Notes: generated by a model from the letters alone, not told the origin. Shown: positions 20,976 to 30,746, numbered from the stretch's first letter. The stretch: DNA of 64,000 nucleotides from Hydrogenophilales bacterium 16-64-40 (GCA_002256995.1 NCGX01000003.1:1-64000), one strand, 5' to 3'. A program made the numbers and translations.

Positions 20976-21638
20976 ATGATCCAATTCAGCCAGGTCACCA
21001 AGCGCTATCCAGGCGGACACGAAGCCCTGTCCGGGGTCAATCTCGCCATCGAAAAAGGCGAACTGGTTTTCCTGACCGGCCATTCCGGCGCCGGCAAGAG
21101 CACCCTCTTGAAGCTCATCGCCGCCATCGAGCGCCCCACCAGCGGCATGGTGTCGGTCAGCGGCCAGAACGTCGGGCGCCTGCCGCAGCGTGCCATCCCC
21201 TATCTGCGCCGCAACATCGGCCTGATCTTCCAGGACCACAAACTGCTGTTCGACCGCAATGTGATCGAAAACGTGGTGCTGCCGCTCGACATCGCCGGGC
21301 TCGACCGCCGCGAGTCGCTGAAGCGCGCACGCGCCGTGATCGACAAGGTCGGCCTGCTCAAGCGCGAAAAGGCCAACCCCGTCAGCCTCTCCGGCGGCGA
21401 ACAGCAGCGCTTGTGCATCGCCCGCGCACTGGTGAGCCGCCCCGCCCTCCTGCTGGCCGACGAGCCCACCGGCAACCTCGACGCCGGCTACGCCGCCGAC
21501 ATCATGACCATGTTCCGCGACTTCCATCAGGTCGGCACCACCCTGGTGATCGCTACCCACGACGACCGCGCCATCACGGTACTGGGCGGCCGTACACTGC
21601 AGCTGGACCACGGCAAGATTGGCGAGGCGGCCGCATGA
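20976..21638 (+). CDS. ftsE: Cell division ATP-binding protein FtsE
   Basis: A 220-residue ABC ATPase with Walker [10 protein letters not shown], signature LSGGEQQRL and Walker [13 protein letters not shown]. With FtsX it controls periplasmic peptidoglycan hydrolases at the septum. It starts at [14 protein letters not shown], 13 nt after ftsY, and overlaps ftsX as ATGA. Confidence 0.97.
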   Translation: MIQFSQVTKRYPGGHEALSGVNLAIEKGELVFLTGHSGAGKSTLLKLIAAIERPTSGMVSVSGQNVGRLPQRAIPYLRRNIGLIFQDHKLLFDRNVIENVVLPLDIAGLDRRESLKRARAVIDKVGLLKREKANPVSLSGGEQQRLCIARALVSRPALLLADEPTGNLDAGYAADIMTMFRDFHQVGTTLVIATHDDRAITVLGGRTLQLDHGKIGEAAA

Positions 21639-22543
21639 TCGGCTGGCTGCGGCATCAGAAACATGCGCTCGCGGCCGCATTGCGCCGCTTGGGCGCGCAT
21701 CCGGTCGCCACCCTGCTCACCGCGCTGGCGATGGGCGTGGCGATCAGCCTGCCAGGCGGGCTCTATCTGGGGCTCGGTCACCTCGACCGACTGGCGGGCG
21801 ACCTGCCCGCACAGCCTGAAATCAGCATCTTCCTCGATGCCGAGGCGTCGAACGCGCAGAAACAGGCCATCGCCGTCCGCCTCAAGCAGCCCGACATCGC
21901 CGAGGCCCGCTACGTCCCCAAGGACGTCGCGCTGGCAGCGCTGAGCGAGGCGCAGGACCTGACCGACATCACCGCCGGCCTGACACAGAACCCGCTGCCG
22001 GATGCCTGGGTGGCCCGGCCGCACACGGCCTCGCGCGAGGAACTGGCGCGGATCGCGGCCGAGTTGGGCAAGCTGCAGGGGGTGGCGGAAACCCACCTCG
22101 ACAGCCAGTGGGCCGAGCGCCTGCAGGCCGCGCTCGCCATCGGGCGCACCGGCGTCTGGCTGCTGGCCGGGCTGTTCGCCATCGCGCTCGTCGCCATCTC
22201 GGGCAACGCCATCCGCGCGCAGGTGCTGGCGCGACGCGATGAAATCCTGGTCAGCCGGCTGATCGGCGCCACCGACCGCTACATCCGCCGCCCCTTCCTC
22301 TATGTGGGCGCCCTGCAGGGCCTGCTGGGCGGACTCGCGGCAGGCGGGGTTCTGGCCGTTGTCGGGACGCTATTGCGCGCACCGGTCGAACACCTGGCCG
22401 GCCTGTACGGGTCGGTCTTTCATCTGCTGCCGCCGAGCGCGATCGAGATTGTCGCCGTGCTCGGCCTCACCACTCTGTTTGGCTGGCTCGGCGCCTGGCT
22501 CTCAGTGACGCGGGCGCTGCATCAGGTCGAAGCTGCGCGCTGA
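21635..22543 (+). CDS. ftsX: Cell division protein FtsX
   Basis: A 302-residue four-helix membrane protein: an N-terminal segment (LLTALAMGVAISLPGGLYLGL), a periplasmic loop (about 55-165) and three C-terminal segments. It is the partner of FtsE in the divisome. The ATG at 21635 overlaps the ftsE stop. Confidence 0.96.
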   Translation: MIGWLRHQKHALAAALRRLGAHPVATLLTALAMGVAISLPGGLYLGLGHLDRLAGDLPAQPEISIFLDAEASNAQKQAIAVRLKQPDIAEARYVPKDVALAALSEAQDLTDITAGLTQNPLPDAWVARPHTASREELARIAAELGKLQGVAETHLDSQWAERLQAALAIGRTGVWLLAGLFAIALVAISGNAIRAQVLARRDEILVSRLIGATDRYIRRPFLYVGALQGLLGGLAAGGVLAVVGTLLRAPVEHLAGLYGSVFHLLPPSAIEIVAVLGLTTLFGWLGAWLSVTRALHQVEAAR

Positions 22544-22572
22544 TTGCCATTTTCGCGGAACCCTGAACGGCC

Positions 22573-22599
22573 TTAGCACTCTCAGAATGCGAGTGCTAA
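22573..22599 (+). promoter_or_regulatory. CIRCE operator (HrcA binding site) upstream of rpoH
   Basis: A perfect CIRCE inverted repeat: TTAGCACTC, 9-nt spacer, GAGTGCTAA. It lies 27 nt before the rpoH start codon. CIRCE is the operator of the heat-shock repressor HrcA. No mismatch occurs in either arm, so chance occurrence is very unlikely. Confidence 0.95.
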
Positions 22600-22602
22600 A
22601 AT
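22573..22602 (+). promoter_or_regulatory. Probable sigma-70 promoter of rpoH overlapped by CIRCE
   Basis: A TTAGCA hexamer at 22573-22578 and TAAAAT at 22597-22602 are separated by 18 nt and resemble -35 and -10 elements (4/6 and 5/6 matches). If real, HrcA bound to CIRCE would block both elements and the leader would be about 18 nt. This is inferred from matches only. Confidence 0.45.
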
Positions 22603-22626
22603 GCCAACAAAGGAGTTTTTACACGT

Positions 22627-23472
<846 letters not shown>

Positions 23473-23484
23473 GCTGCGCCGCGC

Positions 23485-23525
23485 CCCAATGAAAACGCCC
23501 CGCAATGCGGGGCGTTTTCATTGGG
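23485..23525. terminator. Bidirectional terminator between rpoH and the ccoS-side operon
   Basis: A perfect 20-bp inverted repeat around a single central base: CCCAATGAAAACGCCCCGCA and its complement. The GC core is flanked by an A-run on the left and a T-run on the right, so it can end transcription from rpoH (plus) and from the converging oxidase-maturation operon (minus). Confidence 0.9.
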
Positions 23526-23536
23526 CTGCAGCCGAT

Positions 23537-23644
23537 TCAGAAGAAAGAGGCAATCAGGACCGACAGGACGCTGATCCAGGCCCAGATGATCAATGCGGTC
23601 ACCACCACCATGGGGAAACCCTGAAAAGTGAAAAGCTGTTTCAT
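23537..23644 (-). CDS. Small single-span membrane protein (35 aa)
   Basis: A 35-codon frame starting at 23644 (MKQLFTFQGFPMVVV) and ending in a hydrophobic stretch with Trp residues (IIWAWISVLSVLIASFF). A GGAG lies 9 nt before the ATG. It sits 34 nt downstream of ccoS on the same strand and ends just before the shared terminator, so it is the last gene of the ccoG-fixH-ccoS transcript. One membrane helix covers most of it. I do not recognise the family; a small oxidase subunit or assembly peptide is the natural guess. Its size, position and start signal support a real gene. Confidence 0.65.
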   Translation of the reverse strand: MKQLFTFQGFPMVVVTALIIWAWISVLSVLIASFF

Positions 23645-23678
23645 CGTGCGCGCTCCATAAAAGTTGATTGATTTTAGT

Positions 23679-23888
23679 TTACTTGTGCCCGTTTGGGTAC
23701 CTGTTCCCGGCGGGGTTTTCGTCTTGGCGGCTCGGGCGGCGGGTCGGCAACAGCGGGTCGTCGTCGTCCATCAGGATGCGCTCGGCCGGGCCTTCCAGGT
23801 CGTCGAACTGGCCGCTCTTGATCGACCAGAACACGCCGACGACGATCAGCAGCACAAAGATGCCGGACAGCAAGAACAAAAACCCCAT
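23679..23888 (-). CDS. ccoS: cbb3-type oxidase maturation protein CcoS
   Basis: A 69-residue small membrane protein with one N-terminal helix (MGFLFLLSGIFVLLIVVGVFW) followed by the CcoS signature WSIKSGQFDDLEGPAERIL and a basic, Pro-rich tail. CcoS is needed for cofactor insertion into cbb3 oxidase. It starts 8 nt after fixH. The ccoI gene that usually sits between fixH and ccoS is absent here. Confidence 0.93.
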   Translation of the reverse strand: MGFLFLLSGIFVLLIVVGVFWSIKSGQFDDLEGPAERILMDDDDPLLPTRRPSRQDENPAGNRYPNGHK

Positions 23889-23896
23889 GATGCCGC

Positions 23897-24673
23897 TCAC
23901 GGCGCGGCCAGCTCCTGTATGAGCTGATAGCGCATCTCGCGGTCGCGTAGCAGGCGCAGCTCGGCCAGCCAGCGCCCACCGGCGGGCACGTGCAGCACCC
24001 CGCCATAGGTGCCGGCATCGACGGCGGCGAGCGGCAATACGAGCGCAGCCTCCACCGCCCCAGGGCGCTGCAGGCGCAGCTCGGCCTCGATGCGATCGAC
24101 GGGCAGGCCGGTGCGATCCCTGACGCGAACCTGGATCGCGCGCGCCGGCTCGCCGCTGTCGAGGCCATCGACTTCGACCTGCCAGCCGAGCTCGGACTCG
24201 CGCTGCGCCTGAGACAATTCGGACGAGACCGCTTTGGCTGCCGCCTGCCCGTGTGTCACCACCCCGGAAAAGCCGCTGTAGACCGCACCGCCGTCGCTGC
24301 CCAGCCACCAGCGCGCCAGCGGTTCGGGCAGACCCTTGGTGGCGAGGTAAAGCAGGCTGCCGTTGACCACAACGAGGCCCAGGAAAAACGCCGTCAGGAG
24401 CTTGGGCACCCAATGCATGCGGCCGGCACTGCCCCGGCGGAACTGGCTCACCGCAAACAGCACCAGCCCCGCCGCAAGAAACACCGAGATGTGTATGGCA
24501 ACCACGTCCAACCCCGGCCAGCGCCCGACAATGAGCGCGAAATACACGAGCAGCGGGATCAGTCCCGCCAGCAGTGCGCGCAGGATCGGGGGCAGGCCGC
24601 GAATGACGCCTCCGATTGCATAAAGCACAAACACGGCCGCCAGGCCGCCAAGCAGGGAGGTCATCGTCGTCAT
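23897..24673 (-). CDS. FixH/CcoH-like protein with extended membrane N-terminus
   Basis: A 258-residue protein. Residues 1-115 form about four membrane segments (MTSLLGGLAAVFVLYAIGGV, then helices near 35, 60 and 95). From about 150 onward is a periplasmic FixH-like domain (GTYGGVLHVPAGGRWLAELRLLRD). Typical FixH/CcoH is ~150-170 residues with one helix, so the extra three helices are unusual. Position between ccoG (ATGA overlap) and ccoS supports a role in cbb3 assembly. Confidence 0.75.
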   Translation of the reverse strand: MTTMTSLLGGLAAVFVLYAIGGVIRGLPPILRALLAGLIPLLVYFALIVGRWPGLDVVAIHISVFLAAGLVLFAVSQFRRGSAGRMHWVPKLLTAFFLGLVVVNGSLLYLATKGLPEPLARWWLGSDGGAVYSGFSGVVTHGQAAAKAVSSELSQAQRESELGWQVEVDGLDSGEPARAIQVRVRDRTGLPVDRIEAELRLQRPGAVEAALVLPLAAVDAGTYGGVLHVPAGGRWLAELRLLRDREMRYQLIQELAAP

Positions 24674-26106
24674 GGTCGTTTTCCGGGGGCGTCGAAACGG
24701 ACGTATTCGGCCGTGGCTTCAGCGGGTTTGCCCTGCGGCGTGATGACCAGCTCGAAGCGCTGGGTTGGCGCCGCCACCGCCAGAGGCAGCCGCACGCTCG
24801 CCTGCACCAGTGCGCTGTGGCCGGGCTTGATGGTGATTTCGCTGAAATTGCCGAGATCGAGCGCCTCGGCCGGGATGCCGCGCGCGCTGATATCATAGGT
24901 CTGCGCCTGCGCTGCCTTGTTGGTGATGCGGATCTGGTAGCGGTTGCGGATGTCGCCGTTCGACAGCATGACGTAGAGCGGCTGACGGATCTGGTTGACG
25001 GTGTGATTGAAGTTGCCGCGCGTGGCCACGCTGTAGACCAGGTAGGCACTCATCAGGACCAGTGCCATCCCGTAACCGATGGTTTTCAGCCGCTTCCACT
25101 TCAGCGTCGGCGCTGCCGGCGTCGGCGAGGCCAGATTCTTTTCCGAGTCGTAGCGGATCAGGCCGCGCGGAAAATTGAACGAATCCATGATGGTGTTGCA
25201 GGCGTCGATGCACAGCCCGCACGAGATGCACTTGTATTGCAGGCCGTCGCGGATATCGATGCCGACCGGGCAGACCTGCACGCACAGGCCGCAGTCGACG
25301 CAGTCGCCGAGGCCTTTTTCGCGGCGCTCGGCCAAGGTGCGCTGGCCGGCGCGCGCGGCGGCCCGGCCGTGTGCGGCTTCGCCACGTCGGACATCATAGT
25401 GCACGGCCAGTGTTTCGGGCTCGTACATCACGCTCTGGAAGCGGCCGTACGGGCAGACATAGGTGCAGATCTGCTCGCGCATCAGGCCCGCAGCGACGTA
25501 GGTCGACAGCGTGAGGATACCGACCGTGATGTAGGCGGCGGGCGCGGCCTGGCCGGTGAAGAAGTCCAGCAATAGCTGCGGCGCGTAGGCGAAATAGAAA
25601 ACGAAGGTCAGGCCCGTCCACAACGACGCCAGCATCCACAGGGCATGGGTGCCGCCGACCTTGAGGACCTTTTCGCGATCCCAGGGCTGACGGTAGAGGC
25701 GCACCCGGGCCGGACGCTCGCCCTGGACCTTGTATTCGATCCAGATGAAGAAGTCGGTCCACAGGGTCTGGAAGCAGAAGTAGCCGCAGAAAGCCCGCCC
25801 GACCAGCCCGGTGACGAAGAACAGCAGAATGGCGGCGATGAACAGCAAAAGCGCCAGCCAGATGACATCCTGCGGGTAGACCGTCAGCCCGAAGATCAGG
25901 AAGCGGCGGCCGGGGAGGTCGAACAAAACCGCCTGCGCCGGGGCGTCCAGGCGCGACCATGGCAGCCACGGCAGCAGAAAGTAAATCGCATAGGCCAACA
26001 CCAGCACCGAGGTCTTGAAACGCCGAAACTTCCCCTTCACCGAGCGGGTGAAGATGGGAATGCGTTTCTGATAAAGCCCGAGCTGGTCTTCTAGACCTGT
26101 TTGCAT
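24670..26106 (-). CDS. ccoG: cbb3 oxidase maturation protein CcoG (FixG/RdxA)
   Basis: A 478-residue membrane-bound ferredoxin-like protein. It has about five membrane helices, an FCGYFCFQTLWTD segment and two 4Fe-4S motifs (CVDCGLCVQVCPVGID and CISCGLCIDAC), followed by an Ig-like C-terminal periplasmic domain. CcoG has been linked to copper reduction during cbb3 assembly. The start at 26106 is chosen because MQTGLEDQLGLYQKRIPI aligns with the family N-terminus. Confidence 0.95.
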   Translation of the reverse strand: MQTGLEDQLGLYQKRIPIFTRSVKGKFRRFKTSVLVLAYAIYFLLPWLPWSRLDAPAQAVLFDLPGRRFLIFGLTVYPQDVIWLALLLFIAAILLFFVTGLVGRAFCGYFCFQTLWTDFFIWIEYKVQGERPARVRLYRQPWDREKVLKVGGTHALWMLASLWTGLTFVFYFAYAPQLLLDFFTGQAAPAAYITVGILTLSTYVAAGLMREQICTYVCPYGRFQSVMYEPETLAVHYDVRRGEAAHGRAAARAGQRTLAERREKGLGDCVDCGLCVQVCPVGIDIRDGLQYKCISCGLCIDACNTIMDSFNFPRGLIRYDSEKNLASPTPAAPTLKWKRLKTIGYGMALVLMSAYLVYSVATRGNFNHTVNQIRQPLYVMLSNGDIRNRYQIRITNKAAQAQTYDISARGIPAEALDLGNFSEITIKPGHSALVQASVRLPLAVAAPTQRFELVITPQGKPAEATAEYVRFDAPGKRP

Positions 26107-26138
26107 GGTGTGACCGGTTGAGTGGGTAGTAAGCAAAA

Positions 26139-26156
26139 GCCCCCGTTCACGGGGGC
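26139..26156 (-). terminator. Terminator of the ccoNOQP operon
   Basis: A perfect 7-bp GCCCCCG/CGGGGGC stem with a 4-nt loop is followed on the minus strand by TTTTGCTT. It lies 30 nt after the ccoP stop codon and 33 nt before the ccoG start. Confidence 0.85.
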
Positions 26157-26185
26157 CTGGATCATCGTGTCAGCCAGTGACCCTG

Positions 26186-27106
26186 CTACTGCCCGCCACC
26201 CAGTTCATGAACATAGACCGCCAGAACCTTGATTTGTTCAGGCGACAGGCGTCCGGACCACGCAGGCATCACGCCCTTGTTGAGACCGTTGTTGATGACG
26301 CTGCGAATCGCTGCAACCTTGCCCTCGGCCGTGCCGGCTGCCGGCACGTCGGCCCATAGCCAGATGTTGTCGGTCAGGTTGGGCGCGCCGATGTCCTGGC
26401 GTCCCGTTGCACCCGCGGTGTGACAGTAAAAGCAGGCTGCTGTTTCGCTATGGAACAGCATGTCGCCGGCCCCCGCCTTGGCGGCGTCGTGCTCGATGCC
26501 CGACAGGCTGGCCACGTAGTTCGCCAGCTGGTCGATCTGCTCGCCATTCAGCACTTCGCCGAAGGCCGGCATGTAGCCACGGCGGCCGCCCATCAGGGTT
26601 TCATGAACCTTCTCGTAGGAACCGCCATACAGCCAGTCGTCATCGGTCAGGTTGGGGAAGAAGCCAACCACGCCCTGGCCGCCGGCCTGGTGGCAGGCCG
26701 CGCAGTTTTCTGCAAAGAGCGACCTGCCCGCAGAAAGAATGAAGCCGCTCATTTCCGGGTCTTTGGCAATCTGCTCGTAGCTCATCGCCTGGATCTTGTC
26801 GAAGTAGGGCTTTTGCGCGACCGCGGCCTGGTTCATGTCAGCCACGAGCAGCGCACGGGTGTTCCAGCTGTGGGTCTTCGTTTCGCCCGCGCTGTTGACG
26901 TAGGTGATGTTCGAGACGCCGCCGATCCAGCCCTTGCCAAGCGGCCATGAGGGGTAGATGGTCCAGTAGATGAGGGAGAAGATCACCGTGGCGTAAAACG
27001 TGTAGACCCACCACACCGGCAGCGGATTGTTGTATTCCTGCAGGTCGCCGTCCCAGGCGTGGCCTGTGGTTTGAACCGTTTGAGATTGTAGTTTTTGCTC
27101 GCTCAT
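26186..27106 (-). CDS. ccoP: cbb3-type cytochrome c oxidase subunit III (diheme CcoP)
   Basis: A 306-residue membrane-anchored diheme cytochrome c. One helix near residues 30-50 (PVWWVYTFYATVIFSLIYW) is followed by two heme c sites: C135-x2-C138-H139 (CAACH) and C225-x2-C228-H229 (CFYCH). It passes electrons to CcoO/CcoN. The start overlaps the ccoQ stop as ATGA. Confidence 0.97.
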   Translation of the reverse strand: MSEQKLQSQTVQTTGHAWDGDLQEYNNPLPVWWVYTFYATVIFSLIYWTIYPSWPLGKGWIGGVSNITYVNSAGETKTHSWNTRALLVADMNQAAVAQKPYFDKIQAMSYEQIAKDPEMSGFILSAGRSLFAENCAACHQAGGQGVVGFFPNLTDDDWLYGGSYEKVHETLMGGRRGYMPAFGEVLNGEQIDQLANYVASLSGIEHDAAKAGAGDMLFHSETAACFYCHTAGATGRQDIGAPNLTDNIWLWADVPAAGTAEGKVAAIRSVINNGLNKGVMPAWSGRLSPEQIKVLAVYVHELGGGQ

Positions 27107-27300
27107 TGCTTGTCCTTCGTGCCGTCTTGATCGCCTGGCTGGTCATCGAAAAACGGGATGTCGCGGTAAGACTCCAGTTTCACGCTGCGCTTCTTGCTAC
27201 CGTAGACGTAGATCACGATGCCGATAAAGGTGACGAAAAAAATGATCAACGCCAGGGGTTTGGTGTTTTCAGGTCTGGAAAACCACATCAACCATTCCAT
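27103..27300 (-). CDS. ccoQ: cbb3-type oxidase subunit IV (CcoQ)
   Basis: A 65-residue single-helix protein (MEWLMWFSRPENTKPLALII start, helix to about residue 35) with a polar C-terminus. Size, topology and location between ccoO and ccoP identify it. AGGAA precedes the ATG at 27300. CcoQ stabilises the complex. Confidence 0.9.
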   Translation of the reverse strand: MEWLMWFSRPENTKPLALIIFFVTFIGIVIYVYGSKKRSVKLESYRDIPFFDDQPGDQDGTKDKQ

Positions 27301-27322
27301 TTCCTGCCCCCTGCCGTGACGC

Positions 27323-28069
27323 TTAGCGGAACTCGACGAACGCGTCGTCGGTGTACTTGCTGAAATCGACCATGGTGCCCAGCATCTGCAGATAGGCCAC
27401 CAGCGCATCCATTTCGGAAATGCCGGTGCGGTCGCCATCGTAGTTGCCGAAGTTGGCCTGCTCGACCAGGTTCTTCTGCGCATCGGGAATGTGCAGTTGG
27501 CTGGCCACGGTCTCGCCGAACTTGGTCACGTTGGCGTCGTACTCGGCCTGCGACAGCGAATACGGCACGCCAACCTTGCGCAACGCCTTCATGCGGTTGG
27601 TGATATCGGAGATATCCAGGGGCGTCGACAGCAGCCACGGGTAGTTCGGCATCACCGACTCGGGCACCATCGAACGTGGCGCCACCAGGTGCTGTACGTG
27701 CCACTCGTTGGAATACTTGCCGCCGACACGCGCCAGGTCGGGACCGGTGCGCTTGGAGCCCCACTGGAAGGGGTGGTCGTACTGCGACTCCGCCGCCAGC
27801 GAGTAATGGCCGTAGCGCAGCTTTTCGTCGCGGAACGGGCGAATCATCTGCGAGTGACAGGTATAGCAGCCCTCACGCTGATAGATGTCGCGGCCGCGCT
27901 GTTCAAGCGGGGTGTAGGGGCGCACGCCCTCGACCTTTTCGATGGTCTCGTCGATAAAGAACAGCGGCGCGATTTCCACCAGGCCGCCGACGCTAATCGC
28001 CAGCATGGTCAACACGGACATCAGGCCGATGTTGGTTTCAATCCATTCGTGTTTGAAGTTGAAGTTCAT
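27323..28069 (-). CDS. ccoO: cbb3-type oxidase monoheme subunit II (CcoO)
   Basis: A 248-residue protein with an N-terminal membrane anchor (about 15-38) and one heme c site C68-YT-C71-H72 in [13 protein letters not shown], followed by [28 protein letters not shown], here given by its ends RYGHYSLA and SKRTGPDL. It mediates electron flow to CcoN. It lies 17 nt after ccoN. Confidence 0.97.
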   Translation of the reverse strand: MNFNFKHEWIETNIGLMSVLTMLAISVGGLVEIAPLFFIDETIEKVEGVRPYTPLEQRGRDIYQREGCYTCHSQMIRPFRDEKLRYGHYSLAAESQYDHPFQWGSKRTGPDLARVGGKYSNEWHVQHLVAPRSMVPESVMPNYPWLLSTPLDISDITNRMKALRKVGVPYSLSQAEYDANVTKFGETVASQLHIPDAQKNLVEQANFGNYDGDRTGISEMDALVAYLQMLGTMVDFSKYTDDAFVEFR

Positions 28070-28086
28070 TTTTAATCGTCCCTGAA

Positions 28087-29541
28087 TCAGGCATGTGCCA
28101 TCTTGGCGGCCATCTTGGCATCCAGCGCGGCGCTTTCGCGCTTGCCCTGGCGGATGGTCATGAACATGTTGTACGTCATCAGCACCGTGCCGGTGAGGAA
28201 GAACATGCCGCCGATGGCACGCATCGCATAGAAGGGCATCATCGCCACGACGGATTCGACAAACGAGTACTGCAGGTTGCCGAACTCGTCAAACGAGCGC
28301 CACATCAGGCCCTGGGTGATGCCGGAAATCCACATCGCAACGATGTACAGCACGATGCCGATGGTGGCGAGCCAGAAGTGCGCTTCAACCAGCCTGTTGC
28401 TATAGATCTTGGTGTCCCACAGCTTGGGCATCATGTGATACAGCGAGCCGAAGGAGATCATCGCGACCCAGCCCAGCGCGCCGGAGTGCACATGGCCTAC
28501 GGTCCAGTCGGTGTAGTGGCTCAAGGCGTTGACTTCCTTCAGCGACATCATCGGGCCTTCGAAAGTCGACATGCCGTAGAACGACAGCGCGACGATCATG
28601 AAGCGCATCACCGGGTCGGTGCGCAGTTTGTCCCAGGCGCCCGACAGGGTCATGATGCCGTTGATCATGCCGCCCCACGAGGGCATCAGCAGCAGGATCG
28701 AGAAGGCAGCTGCCAGCCCGGATGTCCAGTCGGGCAGCGCGGTCCAGTGCAGGTGGTGCGCGCCCACCCACATGTACATGAAGCTCAGCGCCCAGAAGTG
28801 GACGATCGACAGGCGGTACGAGTAGATCGGGCGGCCGGCCTGCTTCGGCACGAAGTAATACATCATGCCGAGGAAGGCGGCGGTGAGGAAGAAACCCACT
28901 GCATTGTGGCCATACCACCACTGCGTCATCGCATCCTGGGTGCCGGCGAACAGGCTGTACGACTTCATCGAGAACAGGTCGATCGGCATTGCCAGGTTGT
29001 TAAAGGTATGCAGCAGCGCAGTCGCCAGGATGAAGGCGAGATAAAACCAGTTGGCCACATAAATATGCGGCTGCTTGCGACGCATGATGGTGCCGACGAA
29101 CAGGATCAGGTAGGTCACCCACACGACCTCGATCAGAATGTCGATCGGCCACTCCATCTCGGCATATTCGCGCGCCTGAGTGTAGCCCAGCACGTAGCTG
29201 ATGTCGGCCAGCACGATGATCGCCATCCAGCCCCAGAAGGTGAAGCTGGCCATGCCGTCCGAAATCAGGCGGGTCTGGCAGGTACGCTGCACAACATAGT
29301 AGGAGGTGGCAAACAGCGCCGAGCCGCCGAAGCCGAAGATCACCGAAGTGGTGTGGACCGGGCGAAAGCGGCCGAACGAGAAATACGGACTGTCAAAGTT
29401 CAGAAAGGGCCAAGCCAGTTCGGAGGCGATGTAGACCCCGACGAACATGCCGATAACCGCCCAGACGAGCGACATGACGGCAAATTTCTTAACGATATCA
29501 AAGTTGTACTGCTCTGCACCGGAATATGTTGTGACCGCCAT
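28087..29541 (-). CDS. ccoN: cbb3-type oxidase catalytic subunit I (CcoN)
   Basis: A 484-residue heme-copper oxidase core with about 12 membrane helices. Metal-ligand regions are visible, such as the [12 protein letters not shown] copper/His segment and [12 protein letters not shown]. It reduces O2 to water at high affinity and pumps protons. It is the first gene of ccoNOQP. The 121 nt upstream include a TATAAT-like box at 29620-29625 on the minus strand and a 10-bp palindrome AGCATATGCT (29591-29600). I saw no TTGAT-N4-ATCAA FNR box there. Confidence 0.98.
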   Translation of the reverse strand: MAVTTYSGAEQYNFDIVKKFAVMSLVWAVIGMFVGVYIASELAWPFLNFDSPYFSFGRFRPVHTTSVIFGFGGSALFATSYYVVQRTCQTRLISDGMASFTFWGWMAIIVLADISYVLGYTQAREYAEMEWPIDILIEVVWVTYLILFVGTIMRRKQPHIYVANWFYLAFILATALLHTFNNLAMPIDLFSMKSYSLFAGTQDAMTQWWYGHNAVGFFLTAAFLGMMYYFVPKQAGRPIYSYRLSIVHFWALSFMYMWVGAHHLHWTALPDWTSGLAAAFSILLLMPSWGGMINGIMTLSGAWDKLRTDPVMRFMIVALSFYGMSTFEGPMMSLKEVNALSHYTDWTVGHVHSGALGWVAMISFGSLYHMMPKLWDTKIYSNRLVEAHFWLATIGIVLYIVAMWISGITQGLMWRSFDEFGNLQYSFVESVVAMMPFYAMRAIGGMFFLTGTVLMTYNMFMTIRQGKRESAALDAKMAAKMAHA

Positions 29542-29650
29542 CGACCGCTCCTGTTGTACCCGAAATAGCGCTTATTGCCGCGCTTTAAACAGCATATGCT
29601 TATATTAAAAAACTGCGGGATTATAGGGCAGCCCGCCCCCGCACTGCAAG

Positions 29651-29689
29651 CTGAAAACCCGGTCAGGATACTGCCAACAGGGTTTTCAG
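29651..29689 (-). repeat. Inverted repeat spanning the sco stop codon
   Basis: Perfect 10-bp arms CTGAAAACCC and GGGTTTTCAG are separated by 19 nt, with the sco stop between them. It could fold in the sco mRNA 3' end as a weak terminator or stabiliser upstream of the ccoN promoter region. Confidence 0.4.
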
Positions 29690-30256
29690 GTCTTGTGCGA
29701 TGGCATCCGGGCTGTTGCCATAAGGCATGAGAAGCCGCAAATGTCCTTGCGGATCATAAATATAGGTTCCGGCGCTGTGGTCGACCAAATAATCGTCCAC
29801 GCCTTTCACTGAAGTCTTTTGATAGACCACTTTGTATTCCTTTGCCAACTGCTTCAGCGTCTCTTCATCCGTGTACATCCCTAGAAAGCCCGGATTGAAG
29901 GCCGGCACGAACTGCGCCAAGAGATCGGGGGTGTCGCGCTGCGGATCCACCGTCACGAAAATCACCTGCACCCGCTCGGCCTGCGGCCCCAGCTGCTGCA
30001 ACGCGAGCGAAAAATCCGCAAGCGTGGTGGGGCAGACGTCGGGACAATGGATGTAGCCAAAAAAGACGGCTACCACTTTCCCTTTGAAATCCGCCAGGGT
30101 GCGCACCTGGCCATTGTGGTCAGTCAGCGTGAAATCCCGTGCGAAGGCAGCGCCGGTGATGTCGGTCGCTAGAAACGACGGGGGCTGCGGGGACGGTTGG
30201 CAGCCCGCCAGAGTGAATGCGGCGATCGCGCCGATTGTGAGGAGCCAGTTCTTCAT
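29663..30256 (-). CDS. SCO1/SenC-family copper chaperone (lipoprotein)
   Basis: A 197-residue thioredoxin-fold protein with a lipoprotein signal (MKNWLLTIGAIAAFTLAGC). Copper ligands are C71 and C75 (CPDVC) and H160 (VDHSAGTYIYD). It delivers copper or reduces thiols for the CuA site of oxidase subunit II. It is coupled to the Rrf2 gene upstream (ATGA overlap) and lies between the two oxidase clusters. Confidence 0.95.
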   Translation of the reverse strand: MKNWLLTIGAIAAFTLAGCQPSPQPPSFLATDITGAAFARDFTLTDHNGQVRTLADFKGKVVAVFFGYIHCPDVCPTTLADFSLALQQLGPQAERVQVIFVTVDPQRDTPDLLAQFVPAFNPGFLGMYTDEETLKQLAKEYKVVYQKTSVKGVDDYLVDHSAGTYIYDPQGHLRLLMPYGNSPDAIAQDLKTLLAVS

Positions 30257-30717
30257 GTCTTGACCTGCTCGAAGAGCATCCCGGGAACATCGGCCAGGCG
30301 GTATTTGCCCGACTCGACCGCCTTTGCCAGTTTTTCCAACGTGGTGTCCTGCAGCATGTCGATGATCTTTTTCTTCACCGGCACCCAGCGGAAATGCAGC
30401 GGGCAGGCGGTTTCGTCGCTGCATTTCTTCAAGCCCAGCAAACAGCTCTCGGTGAACGCCGGACCTTCGGTCAGCAGCAGGATCTGCATCAGCGTGATCT
30501 TGTTGCCCTCCTCGCGCAGGCAGAACCCGCCCAGGCGGCCGCGGAAGGAAAACAGCAGGTTTCCCTTGGCCAGCCCCTGCAGAATTTTGGCGAGGTACGG
30601 CGCGGGAACACCCAGTTGCGTGGCGATATCCTTGTTCAGCACGGGCGTCGCGCTCGACTGGGTGGCCATGTAGATCAGCGCCTGCACGGCATATTGACTG
30701 GTTCGGGAGAGGATCAT
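30253..30717 (-). CDS. Rrf2-family transcriptional regulator
   Basis: A 154-residue winged-helix regulator. The start is MILSRTSQYAVQAL at 30717; an ATG ten codons upstream is possible but family length favours this one. The HTH covers about 28-50 (NKDIATQLGVPAPYLAKIL). Three cysteines, C92-x6-C99-x5-C105, match the pattern of Fe-S-sensing members such as IscR and NsrR, with slightly different spacing. Coupling to sco and proximity to two oxidase operons suggest a redox, NO or Fe-S-responsive regulator of respiration. Which signal it senses is not known. Confidence 0.92.
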   Translation of the reverse strand: MILSRTSQYAVQALIYMATQSSATPVLNKDIATQLGVPAPYLAKILQGLAKGNLLFSFRGRLGGFCLREEGNKITLMQILLLTEGPAFTESCLLGLKKCSDETACPLHFRWVPVKKKIIDMLQDTTLEKLAKAVESGKYRLADVPGMLFEQVKT

Positions 30718-30746
30718 CTCGTGTCCCTGCAAATGAAGTGGGCACA

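Noticed and set aside
28093-29568. 491-residue plus-strand frame rich in His, Arg and Asp
   Set aside because: Mirror of ccoN; membrane protein codons give charged residues in antisense.
29542-29662. FNR/ANR box upstream of ccoN
   Set aside because: I looked for TTGAT-N4-ATCAA and close variants and saw none. Only a TATAAT-like box and an AGCATATGCT palindrome are present.
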